A DNA stretch of 64,000 nucleotides from Bacteroidales bacterium UBA4070 (GTDB lineage: Bacteria; Bacteroidota; Bacteroidia; Bacteroidales; VadinHA17): positions 62,001 through 126,000 of the forward strand of contig DFYY01000012.1 of the NCBI GenBank assembly GCA_002383485.1, in the 5' to 3' direction. Each line of letters begins with the position of its first letter. The stretch's first letter is position 1. Positions 35,720 through 44,862 of the stretch are shown here, piece by piece. Below the pieces are notes generated by a model, which was given only the letters and a program-made list of their open reading frames with translations, was not told where the DNA came from and searched no databases. The position numbers and the translations under genes were made by a program.

Positions 35720-37095
35720 GGAAGGGATTCATATTTGATGCCGCCCTCTGTGTCAGCTGCAAGGCCTGCAGTGCCGCCTGCATTCTCGAGAACGGGCTTC
35801 TGCCAGGCACACGCAGCCTCTTCGCGTGGAACGGTCACGCACTGCCGCTTGTGAATGTAATCAACCTCTCAATGGCCTGCAACCACTGTGCTGATCCTGC
35901 CTGTGCCTCGGGCTGTCCGGCACTTGCTTATACAATTGGTCCAGACGGTATTGTAATCCATCATCCCGACAGGTGTATGGGGTGCGGCTACTGCACCTGG
36001 AGATGCCCCTATGATGCCCCGAAGATCAATAGTGCCACCGGAATCATCGAGAAATGCCATTTCTGTGCCGACAGGACTACGGAAGGTGTCGGACCGGCCT
36101 GCGTGACCGCCTGCCCTACAGGAGCCCTTAAAATGACCGAAACAGAGGATTTTGACGGTATGCTGCCGGCATGGTTCCCTGACACAGGAATAAAGCCCTC
36201 CTTTATTATCAGGAATTCTGAAACAGAGAGCAAGCCACATACAGTTCCTTCAGACAATGAAACTCATGAATCAGAGGATGAAGAGCTGTATCCAGGCCGG
36301 CTCGCCTCAGAAGACGCTGTCAGATTGAAGAAGGATTGGAGCCTGGTTTTATTCTCGGTTCTGGTCATTGCAGCTGCGGTTATGCTTGTAATAAGCGGGC
36401 TATCCGGCCGGCCGGCTTTGGCCGGATCGGGATTTTCAGGTATGCTGCCACTGCTGCTGACGGCATGCGCAATGGCTGTCTCGGTAGCTCATCTGGGCAG
36501 ACCCGGCAGATCATACAGGGCAGTTCTCAACGTAATCAGATCACCTCTCAGCCGCGAGATAGCCATGGTGATGCTTCTCGGAGCAGTATCGCTCGTAAGC
36601 TGGCTGAAGCCCGGCATGATCCCGCTGGCCGTCACGGCAGCAATTGCGGTATTGACGGTCATTGCCGTTGACCTTGTCTATTTTGCCGCTGACAGAAGGT
36701 TTTCCCTGCGCCTGCATACCGGCCAGGCATTTTTTACCGCACTCTATGCCGTCACATGGTTCACTGAGCCCCGGATACTGTTCATCATTTTCTCAATGCT
36801 TGTTGCCGTCTTAGTGGTGATGAGATACGGATCGGCTGACAGGGGTGAACCGCAGCGCACGCTTTACTACATCAGGGCAATGTCCATTCCTCTTGTATTC
36901 CTGCTTATCTACCCGGGAAACCCTCTTACAGACCTGTTTGCAACCGTACTTTTCTTTGCCGGACTTGTGGCTGACCGGCTGCTATTTTACCTCGATTTCA
37001 ATCCACCGAACATAAAGGAGACAATTAAGGAACACTTCAATACAGAATATGAAAAAGAGAGAGATAAAAAGCGTGAGGACTCCGGTCTATCGTGA
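35716..37095 (+). CDS. Fused ferredoxin-type and membrane-anchor subunit (DmsB-DmsC fusion)
   Basis: 459 residues. Residues 1-140 carry sixteen cysteines in four clusters (CVSCKACSAAC, CNHCADPACASGC, CMGCGYCTWRC, CHFC...CVTAC), that is four [4Fe-4S] centres as in DmsB/NrfC. A charged linker (145-200) leads to about eight transmembrane helices (206-430) matching DmsC, which oxidises menaquinol. In E. coli these are separate proteins, so this is a subunit fusion. It would pass electrons from the quinone pool to the upstream molybdoenzyme. The 3' 47 bases overlap the PLP enzyme gene. Confidence 0.87.
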   Translation: MRKGFIFDAALCVSCKACSAACILENGLLPGTRSLFAWNGHALPLVNVINLSMACNHCADPACASGCPALAYTIGPDGIVIHHPDRCMGCGYCTWRCPYDAPKINSATGIIEKCHFCADRTTEGVGPACVTACPTGALKMTETEDFDGMLPAWFPDTGIKPSFIIRNSETESKPHTVPSDNETHESEDEELYPGRLASEDAVRLKKDWSLVLFSVLVIAAAVMLVISGLSGRPALAGSGFSGMLPLLLTACAMAVSVAHLGRPGRSYRAVLNVIRSPLSREIAMVMLLGAVSLVSWLKPGMIPLAVTAAIAVLTVIAVDLVYFAADRRFSLRLHTGQAFFTALYAVTWFTEPRILFIIFSMLVAVLVVMRYGSADRGEPQRTLYYIRAMSIPLVFLLIYPGNPLTDLFATVLFFAGLVADRLLFYLDFNPPNIKETIKEHFNTEYEKERDKKREDSGLS

Positions 37096-38218
37096 CGCCG
37101 GATTTGAACTGCCAACAGCTGCAACCACCTCCGGCGCCTTCGCCTCGGAGACAGACCACGAGCGTGAACCTGATCTTTATATCTACTCGAGATACCGTAA
37201 CCCGACGGTTGTGTCAGCAGAGGAGTCCGTCATGGCCCTGGAGGGGTGTGAGTGGGCCCTTCTTGCACAATCGGGGATGGCGGCCATTGACATAGCCCTT
37301 TCGGTATTCCAGGAGGCCGGCAGGCAGAGCAACTGGCTTTTCTTTTCGGAGATTTACGGAGGGACTCTCTCTTATATCAGCAGTGTACTGCAGAAGAGAC
37401 GCGGCATGGAGGTCAGCTTCTACAGGCCTTCCGGCGGGAGGTATGATTACGACCATCTCGAGAGTGCTCTCTCCAACATCAGGCCTGACATACTCTATTT
37501 CGAAACAATCTCCAATCCCTTGCTGATTGTGGCTGAAGGCCGCAGGGTTATTGAACTGGGGAAGAAATACGGTGCGAAGGTGATAGTTGACAATACCTTT
37601 GCCACACCCATGCTCTGGAAACCCCTGGATGACGGTGCCGATCTTGTGATACACAGTGCAACCAAGTACCTTTCGGGGCACGGCAACCTGACTGCCGGGG
37701 TGATATGCGGCAATGACAAAGCGCTGATGCAGAGCGCTGTTGAGTACCGCAAGTTTGTGGGACACATGCTCTCCCCCGATGATGCATACCGGCTGCAGAC
37801 GCAGATGGCATCCTTTGAGTTACGGTTCAGTCACCAGTGCTCCAACGCTGCCACGGTGGCTGCCAGGCTGGAGTCGTCGGACAGGGTTGCCGCTGTTCTC
37901 TATCCTGGGCTTGAGTCACATGACACCCATTTGGCAGCCACGGAACTGACCAGCGGAAGAGGCTACGGGGCTATGATCACCTTTGATCTGGCAGGGGCGA
38001 ATGCGGCTGAGAAGCGAAAGAACCGCGACCGCTTCATTGCAGCTGTCTATCCGGAAATACGGCTGATACCCACTCTGGGCGATAGTCATACAATACTGAT
38101 GCCTGTCGAGGCTGTCTGGGGCTCGAAATATCCCGAACCCGGAATGATCAGAATGTCAATCGGTTTCGAAAAACAGGAAGAACTTACTGAGATAATAAAG
38201 CGCGGCCTGAAGGGTTGA
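37049..38218 (+). CDS. Cys/Met-metabolism PLP-dependent enzyme
   Basis: 389 residues of the cystathionine gamma-synthase/gamma-lyase and methionine gamma-lyase family. Family marks: YSRYRNPT at 46-53, AQSGMAAI, the PLP-lysine Lys206 in SATKYLSGHG, and SIGFE near the C-terminus. It cleaves or forms C-S bonds at the gamma carbon of Cys/Met derivatives. Whether it is a gamma-lyase or synthase is not decidable from the visible residues. The ATG lies 47 bases inside the membrane-subunit gene, an unusually long overlap that implies coupling with the molybdoenzyme operon. Confidence 0.87.
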   Translation: MKKREIKSVRTPVYRDAGFELPTAATTSGAFASETDHEREPDLYIYSRYRNPTVVSAEESVMALEGCEWALLAQSGMAAIDIALSVFQEAGRQSNWLFFSEIYGGTLSYISSVLQKRRGMEVSFYRPSGGRYDYDHLESALSNIRPDILYFETISNPLLIVAEGRRVIELGKKYGAKVIVDNTFATPMLWKPLDDGADLVIHSATKYLSGHGNLTAGVICGNDKALMQSAVEYRKFVGHMLSPDDAYRLQTQMASFELRFSHQCSNAATVAARLESSDRVAAVLYPGLESHDTHLAATELTSGRGYGAMITFDLAGANAAEKRKNRDRFIAAVYPEIRLIPTLGDSHTILMPVEAVWGSKYPEPGMIRMSIGFEKQEELTEIIKRGLKG

Positions 38219-38286
38219 TCACCGGTATTTTTCTGTGTTTACGGTGGAATAAATTGTTGAAGCCATTACCGGAAAATTACCGCAAT

Positions 38287-38949
38287 TCACCACTCAATCG
38301 GCTCAAGTCCCCTTGCCCTGAGCCACTCGTTGCATTTGCTGAAGTGAGAGCAGCCGAAGAATCCCCGGTGAGCCGAGAGGGGTGAAGGGTGTACTGTCTG
38401 AAGCACAAGGTGTCTTGACGGATCAATGGAGGCACCCTTGTTTTGAGCATAGGCTCCCCACAGCATGAAGACGAGATTCTCACGGTCGCGGTTAATGAGG
38501 CTGATGGCGGCATCGGTGAACCGTTCCCATCCTCTGTTCTGATGAGATAGCGCCTGGTGGGCCCTTACTGTCAGTATGGCGTTTAGCAGGAGTACTCCCT
38601 GTCGCGCCCAGCGTTCCAGGTTGCCCGATTGCGGGACTGGCACACCGAGGTCGCGGTTCAGTTCCTTGAAGATATTCACAAGGCTGGGAGGAAAAACCGT
38701 TCCATCGGTTACCGAGAAGCAAAGCCCGTGAGCCTGTCCGATGTTATGATATGGATCCTGTCCGATGATCACCACCTTAACCCTGTCGAAGGGGCAGAGA
38801 TCGAACGCGTTGAATATCCTGTTGCCGGGAGGGAAGACCTGGTGTGCGCGGTACTCTTCTCGCACAAAATCAGTCAGTGCAATGAAATACTCCTTCCCGA
38901 ACTCATCCCGGAGCTTCTCCTTCCATCCTGTCTCAATCTTTACGTCCAT
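38287..38949 (-). CDS. ung: Uracil-DNA glycosylase
   Basis: 220 residues, normal for family 1 UDG. The water-activating loop GQDPYH is at 63-68 (Asp65), the uracil-specificity loop is LLLNAILTVR, and the DNA-intercalating loop is HPSPLSAHRGFFGCSHFS. It removes uracil from DNA to begin base-excision repair. It is convergent with the PLP enzyme gene and divergent from threonine aldolase. Confidence 0.97.
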   Translation of the reverse strand: MDVKIETGWKEKLRDEFGKEYFIALTDFVREEYRAHQVFPPGNRIFNAFDLCPFDRVKVVIIGQDPYHNIGQAHGLCFSVTDGTVFPPSLVNIFKELNRDLGVPVPQSGNLERWARQGVLLLNAILTVRAHQALSHQNRGWERFTDAAISLINRDRENLVFMLWGAYAQNKGASIDPSRHLVLQTVHPSPLSAHRGFFGCSHFSKCNEWLRARGLEPIEW

Positions 38950-39059
38950 ACTTCATACGCCAATATGCTGTTAAATATATTGTTTTTTCACAGACGTGTA
39001 ATTACTCCTGATGATTAGATTAAAATTACATTATATTAGGACCTTGAAATTTGACGGAT

Positions 39060-40076
39060 ATGATTGACCTTCGCAGTGATACAGTGACAAAACCATCGGC
39101 CGGCATGCTTGAGTTCATGATGAAAGCAAGCGTGGGGGATATGATCTTCGGTGAGGATCCGGCAGTCAATGAGCTTGAACAGATGGCAGCAGATATATTT
39201 GGCATGGAAGCTGCTCTCTTCTGTCCCTCCGGGACAATGACCAACCAGATTGCGATAAAGGCGCATACCAGTCCGGGTGATGAGGTCATCTGCAGCAGGA
39301 TGGCCCATATCTATCAGTTTGAGGCAGGCGGTGTGGCCTTCAATTCAGGTGCCTCGGTAGCGCTGATTGACTCTGAAGACGGTACATTCACAGCTGAGGA
39401 TGTAAAACAGCATATAAACAATCCTGAAGACTGGCATAAGGCATTCACCAGGCTGGTGGAGGTGGAAAACACCGTCAACAGGGGTGCCGGCGCCTGCTGG
39501 GATTTGCAGGAGCTGAAGCGTATACGGGAGTTGTGTGACAACAGGCACCTCGGCTACCATCTTGACGGCGCCAGGCTTTTCAACGCCATGGCAGCAGACG
39601 GCAGTAAGCCTGAAGACTACGGCGCACTCTTCGATTCTGTTTCAATATGCCTGTCAAAAGGACTGGGTGCACCTGTAGGGTCTGTGCTGATAGGGAAGAA
39701 GGAGATCATTAAGAGAGGAACACGCATAAGGAAAGTCCTTGGTGGTGCCATGAGACAGGCCGGGTATATAGCCTCAGCAGGCATCTATGCACTCAGGAAC
39801 AACTTACTCCGTCTGACCGATGATCACAGGAACGCTGCCTCCCTGGCCGAGGCATTGAAGGAGTGCAGCATGACGGAGACGATACATTACGGCGGGACTA
39901 ATATTGTTATCTTCACCCTTAAGCCTCCGGCAGCAGCATCAGACTTCCTCGAAAAGATCAGGCAGCACGGGATACTGGCTCTCAAAACGGGGGAGAGGAG
40001 CATAAGAATGGTCACCCATCTGGATGTCAGCGACGAACAGATCAGGGAAGCATGTGAGATCCTGGCTACCCTTTGA
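39060..40076 (+). CDS. ltaE: Low-specificity L-threonine aldolase
   Basis: 338 residues. It opens with the family signature MIDLRSDTVTKP, contains GDMIFGEDP, CPSGTMTNQIA, HLDGARLFN, and the PLP-lysine in SICLSKGLGAPVGS. It splits threonine (and allo-threonine) to glycine and acetaldehyde in the cytoplasm. I chose ATG 39060 over the in-frame TTG at 39051 because the family starts there. Its end overlaps the convergent DUF486 gene by 11 bases. Confidence 0.94.
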   Translation: MIDLRSDTVTKPSAGMLEFMMKASVGDMIFGEDPAVNELEQMAADIFGMEAALFCPSGTMTNQIAIKAHTSPGDEVICSRMAHIYQFEAGGVAFNSGASVALIDSEDGTFTAEDVKQHINNPEDWHKAFTRLVEVENTVNRGAGACWDLQELKRIRELCDNRHLGYHLDGARLFNAMAADGSKPEDYGALFDSVSICLSKGLGAPVGSVLIGKKEIIKRGTRIRKVLGGAMRQAGYIASAGIYALRNNLLRLTDDHRNAASLAEALKECSMTETIHYGGTNIVIFTLKPPAAASDFLEKIRQHGILALKTGERSIRMVTHLDVSDEQIREACEILATL

Positions 40077-40434
40077 AGGTAAAATAGATTGCTCCCAGAA
40101 TGCAGAGGAAGGCAAAAAGATGATTCAGCCTGAATGTCTCAGTCCGGAAGAAGAGGAGCGTAAATACAACAAAAACAGAGATTGATATCACCTCCTGGAT
40201 GATCTTCAGTTCAACCAGTGAGAAAGGTCCGCCGGTGCCGCGGTAGCCAATCCTGTTTGCCGGTACCTGGAAGAAATATTCAAACAGCGCTATTCCCCAA
40301 CTGGCAAGAACTATGCCGGCCAGACCCAGGAGTGCATTCTTCGACACGTTCTGATACTTGAGATGACCATACCAGGCAACCGTCATGAAGGAGTTGGAAA
40401 CAATGAGCAGGAGGATTGACCAGAGACCTTTCAT
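40066..40434 (-). CDS. DUF486 / DMT-type small membrane protein
   Basis: 122 residues with four predicted helices: 1-20, 36-52, 75-97 and 102-120. It matches the DUF486 family, part of the drug/metabolite transporter superfamily, small four-helix proteins that would work as dimers. It is the last gene of the five-gene minus-strand operon and starts within the stop of the GNAT gene (ATGA overlap), so it may export the pathway product or an intermediate (inference). DUF486 members also occur alone in other genomes. Confidence 0.8.
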   Translation of the reverse strand: MKGLWSILLLIVSNSFMTVAWYGHLKYQNVSKNALLGLAGIVLASWGIALFEYFFQVPANRIGYRGTGGPFSLVELKIIQEVISISVFVVFTLLFFRTETFRLNHLFAFLCILGAIYFTFKG

Positions 40435-40910
40435 AAAACCTTGCGATAGACCAGTTTCGGATCTCCCGGGCCATAGAATTCGCGAAGCGTTGCCTCGAGT
40501 TCATAGCCGTTTTTCAGGTAAAAATGACGGGTGGGTTCATACAGCGGTCTTCCCGAAGTCTCGATCCAGGCTATTTTGCCACCGACGGACCTGATACGGT
40601 CCTCGGTCTCGCGCAGGATCACCGAGCCATAGTGCTTGCTGCGGTGTTCCTGCTGTATTGCCAGCCAGTATATGTCCCATGAGTGCACTGATGAGGGATT
40701 GGGGCCAAAATTGGCAAACCCGATCACCTCTCCGTTTTCAGTCAGCTTAATCCAATAGTATCCGCTCTTCTCTTCTCCGTGTTCAAGGGTCTCGTCAGCA
40801 AGCGACAGTGCAACTTCTATTTCAAAATCATAGAAGAACCCTGAAGAGGCCAGTATCTTTTCAAATGCAGGCCTGTCGGCCGGGGTTATTTCAAAGGAAA
40901 TTTCAGGCAT
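40431..40910 (-). CDS. GNAT family N-acetyltransferase
   Basis: 159 residues of the GNAT fold. The acetyl-CoA-binding region is the Q-E-H-R-S-K-H-Y-G-S stretch near 87-96, a variant of the Q/RxxGxG/A loop, followed by helix VILRETEDRI and the closing strand with FYLKNGYELEATLREFY. It transfers an acyl group from acyl-CoA to an amine. Position between an ATP-grasp ligase (13 bases upstream) and DUF486 suggests that a beta-lysine-derived amine may be its substrate. It is shorter than the archaeal beta-lysine acetyltransferase AblB. Confidence 0.8.
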   Translation of the reverse strand: MPEISFEITPADRPAFEKILASSGFFYDFEIEVALSLADETLEHGEEKSGYYWIKLTENGEVIGFANFGPNPSSVHSWDIYWLAIQQEHRSKHYGSVILRETEDRIRSVGGKIAWIETSGRPLYEPTRHFYLKNGYELEATLREFYGPGDPKLVYRKVL

Positions 40911-40923
40911 GGGAGGGCTGTTG

Positions 40924-41892
40924 TCACTTGTTTAAATCGTTGATGATATGGCTTATTATTTCGGAGTGCGAATATCCTGCATGGGTGGCTGCGGAGATGA
41001 ATCCGCTGTCAGGAGAGATGCAGGGATTGGCATTGACTTCAAGCACATAAACGTTTTCATCTGCATCCACTCTCATATCCACGCGGGCATAACCCTTGAG
41101 TCCGAAAGTACTCCAGCAGGCGAGTACGGCATCCCTGATATTCCTGCTCAGTCTGTCGCTCAGGTCATCCGGGAAGTTACGCATGCTGTTGTCATACTGG
41201 AAGGTATCCTCCTCCCACTTGGCCTTCCAGCTCACTATCCTGGGCATATCTTCAGGATACCCGTTGAAGGTCATCTCGGCTGGCGGAAGGACCTCGGGAC
41301 CGTCAGGACCGGCCTTGACGCTTACATTGAACTCCCTGCCGTCTATGAAATCCTCTATAAACCAGTGGCGGTCATTCTTTTCCTTTACTATTTCAGGAAC
41401 AGTGCCGTCAAACGTGAAGACTGACTCTTCGGTAATGCCGAGAGAGCCGTCTTCCCATACCGGTTTGAGGATATACTTCCTGCCCGGCACAAGCTGATCG
41501 GTCTCCGAGACTCTGTAGCCTCCGGCAACCGGAATGCCGTGTGCTTTCATTATCCTTCTGGCCAGCACCTTGCTGCCGGTGACAAAGGCAGCCTCCACCG
41601 GACAGCCGGTATATGGGATGTGGTGCATGTTCAGCAGGGCGGGTATGAAATAGAGTATCTCAGCCTTTTGGCCCACAGACTCAACAAGATTGAACACAAA
41701 TTCATAACCTTCATCAGCTATGCCGGCTATCTCATTGAAGAAGTTTTCAGTTATGCCTCTCCGTTCAACCCTGTATCCGAGGGTCGTAAGGGTATTGTCG
41801 ATAAAATTTACCTGGTCAAGGACATCGAGCTCGTCAGGAAGGGCATCTTCAGCCGGTTCATTGTAAATTACAAGGCACCTTTCGCTCTTCAT
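40924..41892 (-). CDS. D-Ala-D-Ala ligase-like ATP-grasp enzyme (second)
   Basis: 322 residues with the ATP-grasp fold: an N-terminal domain (VEFVFNLVE, PYTGCP), the ATP-binding segment YILKPVWEDGSLGI near 142-155, EDFIDGREFNVSV, and the magnesium-binding RVDMRVD...YVLEVNANPCI. Such enzymes activate a carboxylate as acyl phosphate and join it to an amine, using ATP. The glycine-rich loop differs from true Ddl (KP..GSS.G), arguing against cell-wall D-Ala-D-Ala ligase as the role. It overlaps the upstream ligase gene by four bases. Confidence 0.86.
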   Translation of the reverse strand: MKSERCLVIYNEPAEDALPDELDVLDQVNFIDNTLTTLGYRVERRGITENFFNEIAGIADEGYEFVFNLVESVGQKAEILYFIPALLNMHHIPYTGCPVEAAFVTGSKVLARRIMKAHGIPVAGGYRVSETDQLVPGRKYILKPVWEDGSLGITEESVFTFDGTVPEIVKEKNDRHWFIEDFIDGREFNVSVKAGPDGPEVLPPAEMTFNGYPEDMPRIVSWKAKWEEDTFQYDNSMRNFPDDLSDRLSRNIRDAVLACWSTFGLKGYARVDMRVDADENVYVLEVNANPCISPDSGFISAATHAGYSHSEIISHIINDLNK

Positions 41893-42863
41893 GACAGTCC
41901 GTAGCGTTTCTTGGCAGAATCCATGATCATCTCCATGAGAGTGCAGTAATCCATGCTGTTAAGGCGTGACAGCATTGGCAGGTCAGAGTGCACCGGGTTC
42001 AGACCGGCAAGCGGATTGGCCTCTATGAAGCACATCCGGCCGTGGCGGTCCGCTTTCATGTCAACGCGTCCTGCATCGACTGCCCCCAGTGCACGCCATG
42101 CTCCAAGGGCTACAGCATCGCACTCACTGCGTAAATCTTCGTCGTAAACACTGTACTTAACGTAATTCTCGTAATTCTCCTTTACCTCCACCGAGTAGGG
42201 AAGGTTATCCCTGCAGATGACCTCCATTCCACCTGTCACCTTCGCCTCTGCGCCATTGCCTGTAACTCCAACCGTGAATTCCCTGCCGGGAAGATATTCC
42301 TCTACCAGCACAGGCTGGTTGTAGGTTGTCAGCAGTTCCTGTACAAGTGCTACCAGTGATTCACGGTCACGGACAAGGCTCCTGGTGGTAATGCCCTTGC
42401 CGGTTCCTTCTGCAGCAGGCTTTACAAAAAGCGGAAATTCGAGGGTTGACAGATTGTCAAGATCATGCACTGAATTTGCCACGATGCCCGGGCATACCGG
42501 CACTCCGGCGGCAGCTACGATGAGCCTTGTGAGGTATTTATTGAGAGAGACCCCCATAACAACCGGTCCGCTGAATACGTATGGAATCCTGTACTGGTCC
42601 AGCAGAGCCGGCACTACGGACTCACGTCCGTCACCACAGAGTCCTTCGGCGATATTGAAGACCATGTCCCAGCGTTCACCGGCTGCCAGCTTTTCAACCA
42701 GCTGAAAGATATTCCCGATGCGTACTGTCTGGTAGCCCTGACGTATAAGCTCATTCTCAAGGGCGACCACTGTTTCCTCCTTGTCAAACTCAGCTGTCTC
42801 ATCCATGGTATAACCGCGCTCGAGGTACCACGAGCGGAGGTCATACGTAAGTCCTATCTTCAT
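41889..42863 (-). CDS. D-Ala-D-Ala ligase-like ATP-grasp enzyme (first)
   Basis: 324 residues, paralogous in fold to its neighbour but distinct. Visible are NIAEGL, the substrate-side IPYVFSGP, LFVKPAAEGTGKGI (ATP loop), VEEYLPGREFTVGV and the metal-binding RVDMKAD..CFIEANPLAGL, where Ddl has EVNT.PG. It likely forms an amide between an amino acid carboxylate and an amine. It begins seven bases after the aminomutase gene, so a beta-lysine-type product is an obvious candidate substrate (inference). Confidence 0.86.
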   Translation of the reverse strand: MKIGLTYDLRSWYLERGYTMDETAEFDKEETVVALENELIRQGYQTVRIGNIFQLVEKLAAGERWDMVFNIAEGLCGDGRESVVPALLDQYRIPYVFSGPVVMGVSLNKYLTRLIVAAAGVPVCPGIVANSVHDLDNLSTLEFPLFVKPAAEGTGKGITTRSLVRDRESLVALVQELLTTYNQPVLVEEYLPGREFTVGVTGNGAEAKVTGGMEVICRDNLPYSVEVKENYENYVKYSVYDEDLRSECDAVALGAWRALGAVDAGRVDMKADRHGRMCFIEANPLAGLNPVHSDLPMLSRLNSMDYCTLMEMIMDSAKKRYGLS

Positions 42864-42870
42864 TCCTTAC

Positions 42871-44115
42871 CTACTTTTTGTTGGGGTAAGTGTAGCGGTT
42901 ATTTTTATAGTTTCTCAGGACCCATTTTTCAGGGCCGCTTTCCACCACATAATGGGGCAGGATGGGTATCTTGCCGCCGCCACCGGGGGCGTCAACCACG
43001 AACTGCGGTACTGCATAGCCGCTGGTATGGCCACGGAGGTTCTCTATAATATCAATACCCGTCTCAATTGTGGTTCTGAAGTGGCTTGAGCCCGGTATCA
43101 GGTCACACTGGTATATGTAGTAAGGTCTTACGCGCACTGAGAGAAGCTTGTGCATGAGACTCTTCATGGTGGCCGGGTCATCATTTATACCCTTGAGCAG
43201 GACGGTCTGGCTTCCCAGCGGCATCCCTGCATCGGCAAGCATCTCGCATGCCCTGCGGGTCTCGGGTGTCATCTCATCAGGATGGGTGAAGTGAACGCTG
43301 AGGAAGAGCGGGTGGTACCTGCGGAGCATGTTCACCAGCTGCGGTGTGATTCGCTGCGGCAGTACTGCCGGCACCTTGGTGCCTATCCTCAGTATCTCGA
43401 TATGCTTTATGGCCCTCAGGCTGGAGAGCAGGTATTCCAGTTTGCTGTCATTCATTGTCAGCGGATCACCTCCGCTGATAATGACATCACGTACCTCGGT
43501 GTGTTCCCTGAGATACTCGAATGCCAGTTCCCATTCTCCCCTGGTGAGATGACCCAGCTTCCCGACTGAATGGGAACGGGTGCAGTACCTGCAGTAGGAG
43601 GAGCAGAACTGTGTCACTGTAAAAAGGGCCCTGTCCGGATAACGGTGTATGATCCCGGGAACCGGACTGCTGCCCATCTCATTCAGAGGGTCAGCCTTTT
43701 CGGCCTCGGTTACCAGCAGCTCATCACTGGTAGGAATCATGGTTCGACGCAGCGGTGACCATGGCTCTGAATCATAGATGAGCGACAGGTAGTAGGGGGT
43801 GATCCTGAGCGGCAGCCTGCCCTTCAGACTGTTGAGGGTATGTATCTCATCATCTGTCAGTGTCATGACACGAGACAATGCCTCAGCAGTGGTGAAAGAA
43901 TTGCGCAGTTGCCAGCGCCAGTCATTCCAGGATTGTGAATTTGCAAGAGGGAAGTAGCGGCGTATGAATTCCGAACTCCGGTTGCTAACTAAACGATCGT
44001 GGGATCCGATCTGCGGGAAGATCATGGTACCCGCGCCAGGTTCTTCGTCAGAAGAACAACCCATGAGGCGGCTCTCAACACGAGCAGCCGTTGCCTCTTT
44101 TCTGTTAGCGTTCAT
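42871..44115 (-). CDS. kamA: Lysine 2,3-aminomutase (KamA family radical SAM)
   Basis: 414 residues. The radical-SAM cluster motif CSSYCRYC supplies Cys171, Cys175 and Cys178. PLP attaches to Lys382 in the PGGGGK loop. Asp338 (YQCDL) and Asp375 (VVDAP) correspond to Asp293 and Asp330 of the clostridial enzyme, which hold the epsilon-amino group of lysine, so L-lysine to L-beta-lysine is the likely reaction rather than glutamate mutation. An N-terminal extension of about 30 residues has no match I know. It heads a five-gene operon (ligase, ligase, acetyltransferase, DMT protein), which argues for a biosynthetic rather than lysine-fermentation role; no lysine 5,6-aminomutase or kdd genes are present. 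Confidence 0.92.
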   Translation of the reverse strand: MNANRKEATAARVESRLMGCSSDEEPGAGTMIFPQIGSHDRLVSNRSSEFIRRYFPLANSQSWNDWRWQLRNSFTTAEALSRVMTLTDDEIHTLNSLKGRLPLRITPYYLSLIYDSEPWSPLRRTMIPTSDELLVTEAEKADPLNEMGSSPVPGIIHRYPDRALFTVTQFCSSYCRYCTRSHSVGKLGHLTRGEWELAFEYLREHTEVRDVIISGGDPLTMNDSKLEYLLSSLRAIKHIEILRIGTKVPAVLPQRITPQLVNMLRRYHPLFLSVHFTHPDEMTPETRRACEMLADAGMPLGSQTVLLKGINDDPATMKSLMHKLLSVRVRPYYIYQCDLIPGSSHFRTTIETGIDIIENLRGHTSGYAVPQFVVDAPGGGGKIPILPHYVVESGPEKWVLRNYKNNRYTYPNKK

Positions 44116-44368
44116 ACTTCGGTAAAATGAATTACCTTTTTTTCTGGTTGTTAATTATTCGTTTTGGTTATTAAAATGTTTCATAAAATTTTCGCTAAGT
44201 TATTAATTGGTTAACCTGCGGTTTCTACTCAGGACAAAAGATATTAACATGCTAAAACTGCATTATAATATCTGGTTTTCAATTTCATAACCTGTCTGAA
44301 CCTGAGTTATTCACAGCTTCTTTTCAGGTGCTGAAACTGATGCCCGTAATTTGAGGCGCAAACTTAAA
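44116..44368. other. AT-rich region upstream of kamA
   Basis: About 250 AT-rich bases between the kamA start and the end of the decayed GH130 gene. It should contain the kamA operon promoter on the minus strand, but no clean TAnnTTTG element was seen. No other signal recognised. Confidence 0.45.
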
Positions 44369-44739
44369 TCAAAATCTGACATACGGATATTTTTCAGCCA
44401 TTATTTTCATGTTATTTTTAATCATCTGATCACGCTGCACGGCACATAACTGTGTATGTCCTGCATCTTCAGGCGTATTCATCACATAATCAATCAGTTT
44501 ATCCATTGTCGTCGTTGCTGCGTGCATCCTTGTATCTGAGCTGGCATAGTAAGGGGATTGGCCCGGTAATCGAGATCATACCTCCAGAAGACCGGGGTAT
44601 GGTCACGCGTGATTATGGGATGGAGGTACCTGTCGAAGATGCCGTTGCCGCCTTCCTTCTTTGCATTGGGCCTGTTTATGAGCTTCTCCTTATCATCAAA
44701 CAGCTGCCTGACCTGGATGTCAAATTCCTTTTCTGTCAT
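44369..44739 (-). pseudogene. Decayed GH130 glycoside phosphorylase, internal deletion
   Basis: Read on the minus strand from ATG 44739, about 60 residues resemble the start of Bacteroidota GH130 enzymes (FDRYLHPIITRDHTPVFWRYDL). After codons encoding RANP the frame shifts and the sequence becomes YYASSDTRMHAATTT followed by DKLIDYVMNTPED and a TGA at 44369-44371, matching the usual C-terminal end of the same family. The catalytic middle, some 250 or more residues of a roughly 390-residue enzyme, is missing. GH130 proteins phosphorolyse beta-mannosides such as mannosyl-glucose or mannosyl-GlcNAc. Family match is from memory of typical end sequences. Confidence 0.62.
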
Positions 44740-44862
44740 AAATTCCGGGGATTGTTTCCGGAACAAATATAACGGATAACGCAAATGGTGGCGCGTGATT
44801 GTTTTAACCGCATTCAATTGTCAAAACTTTTATAAATTGCCTTAGGATAAAGGCTGAACCCC

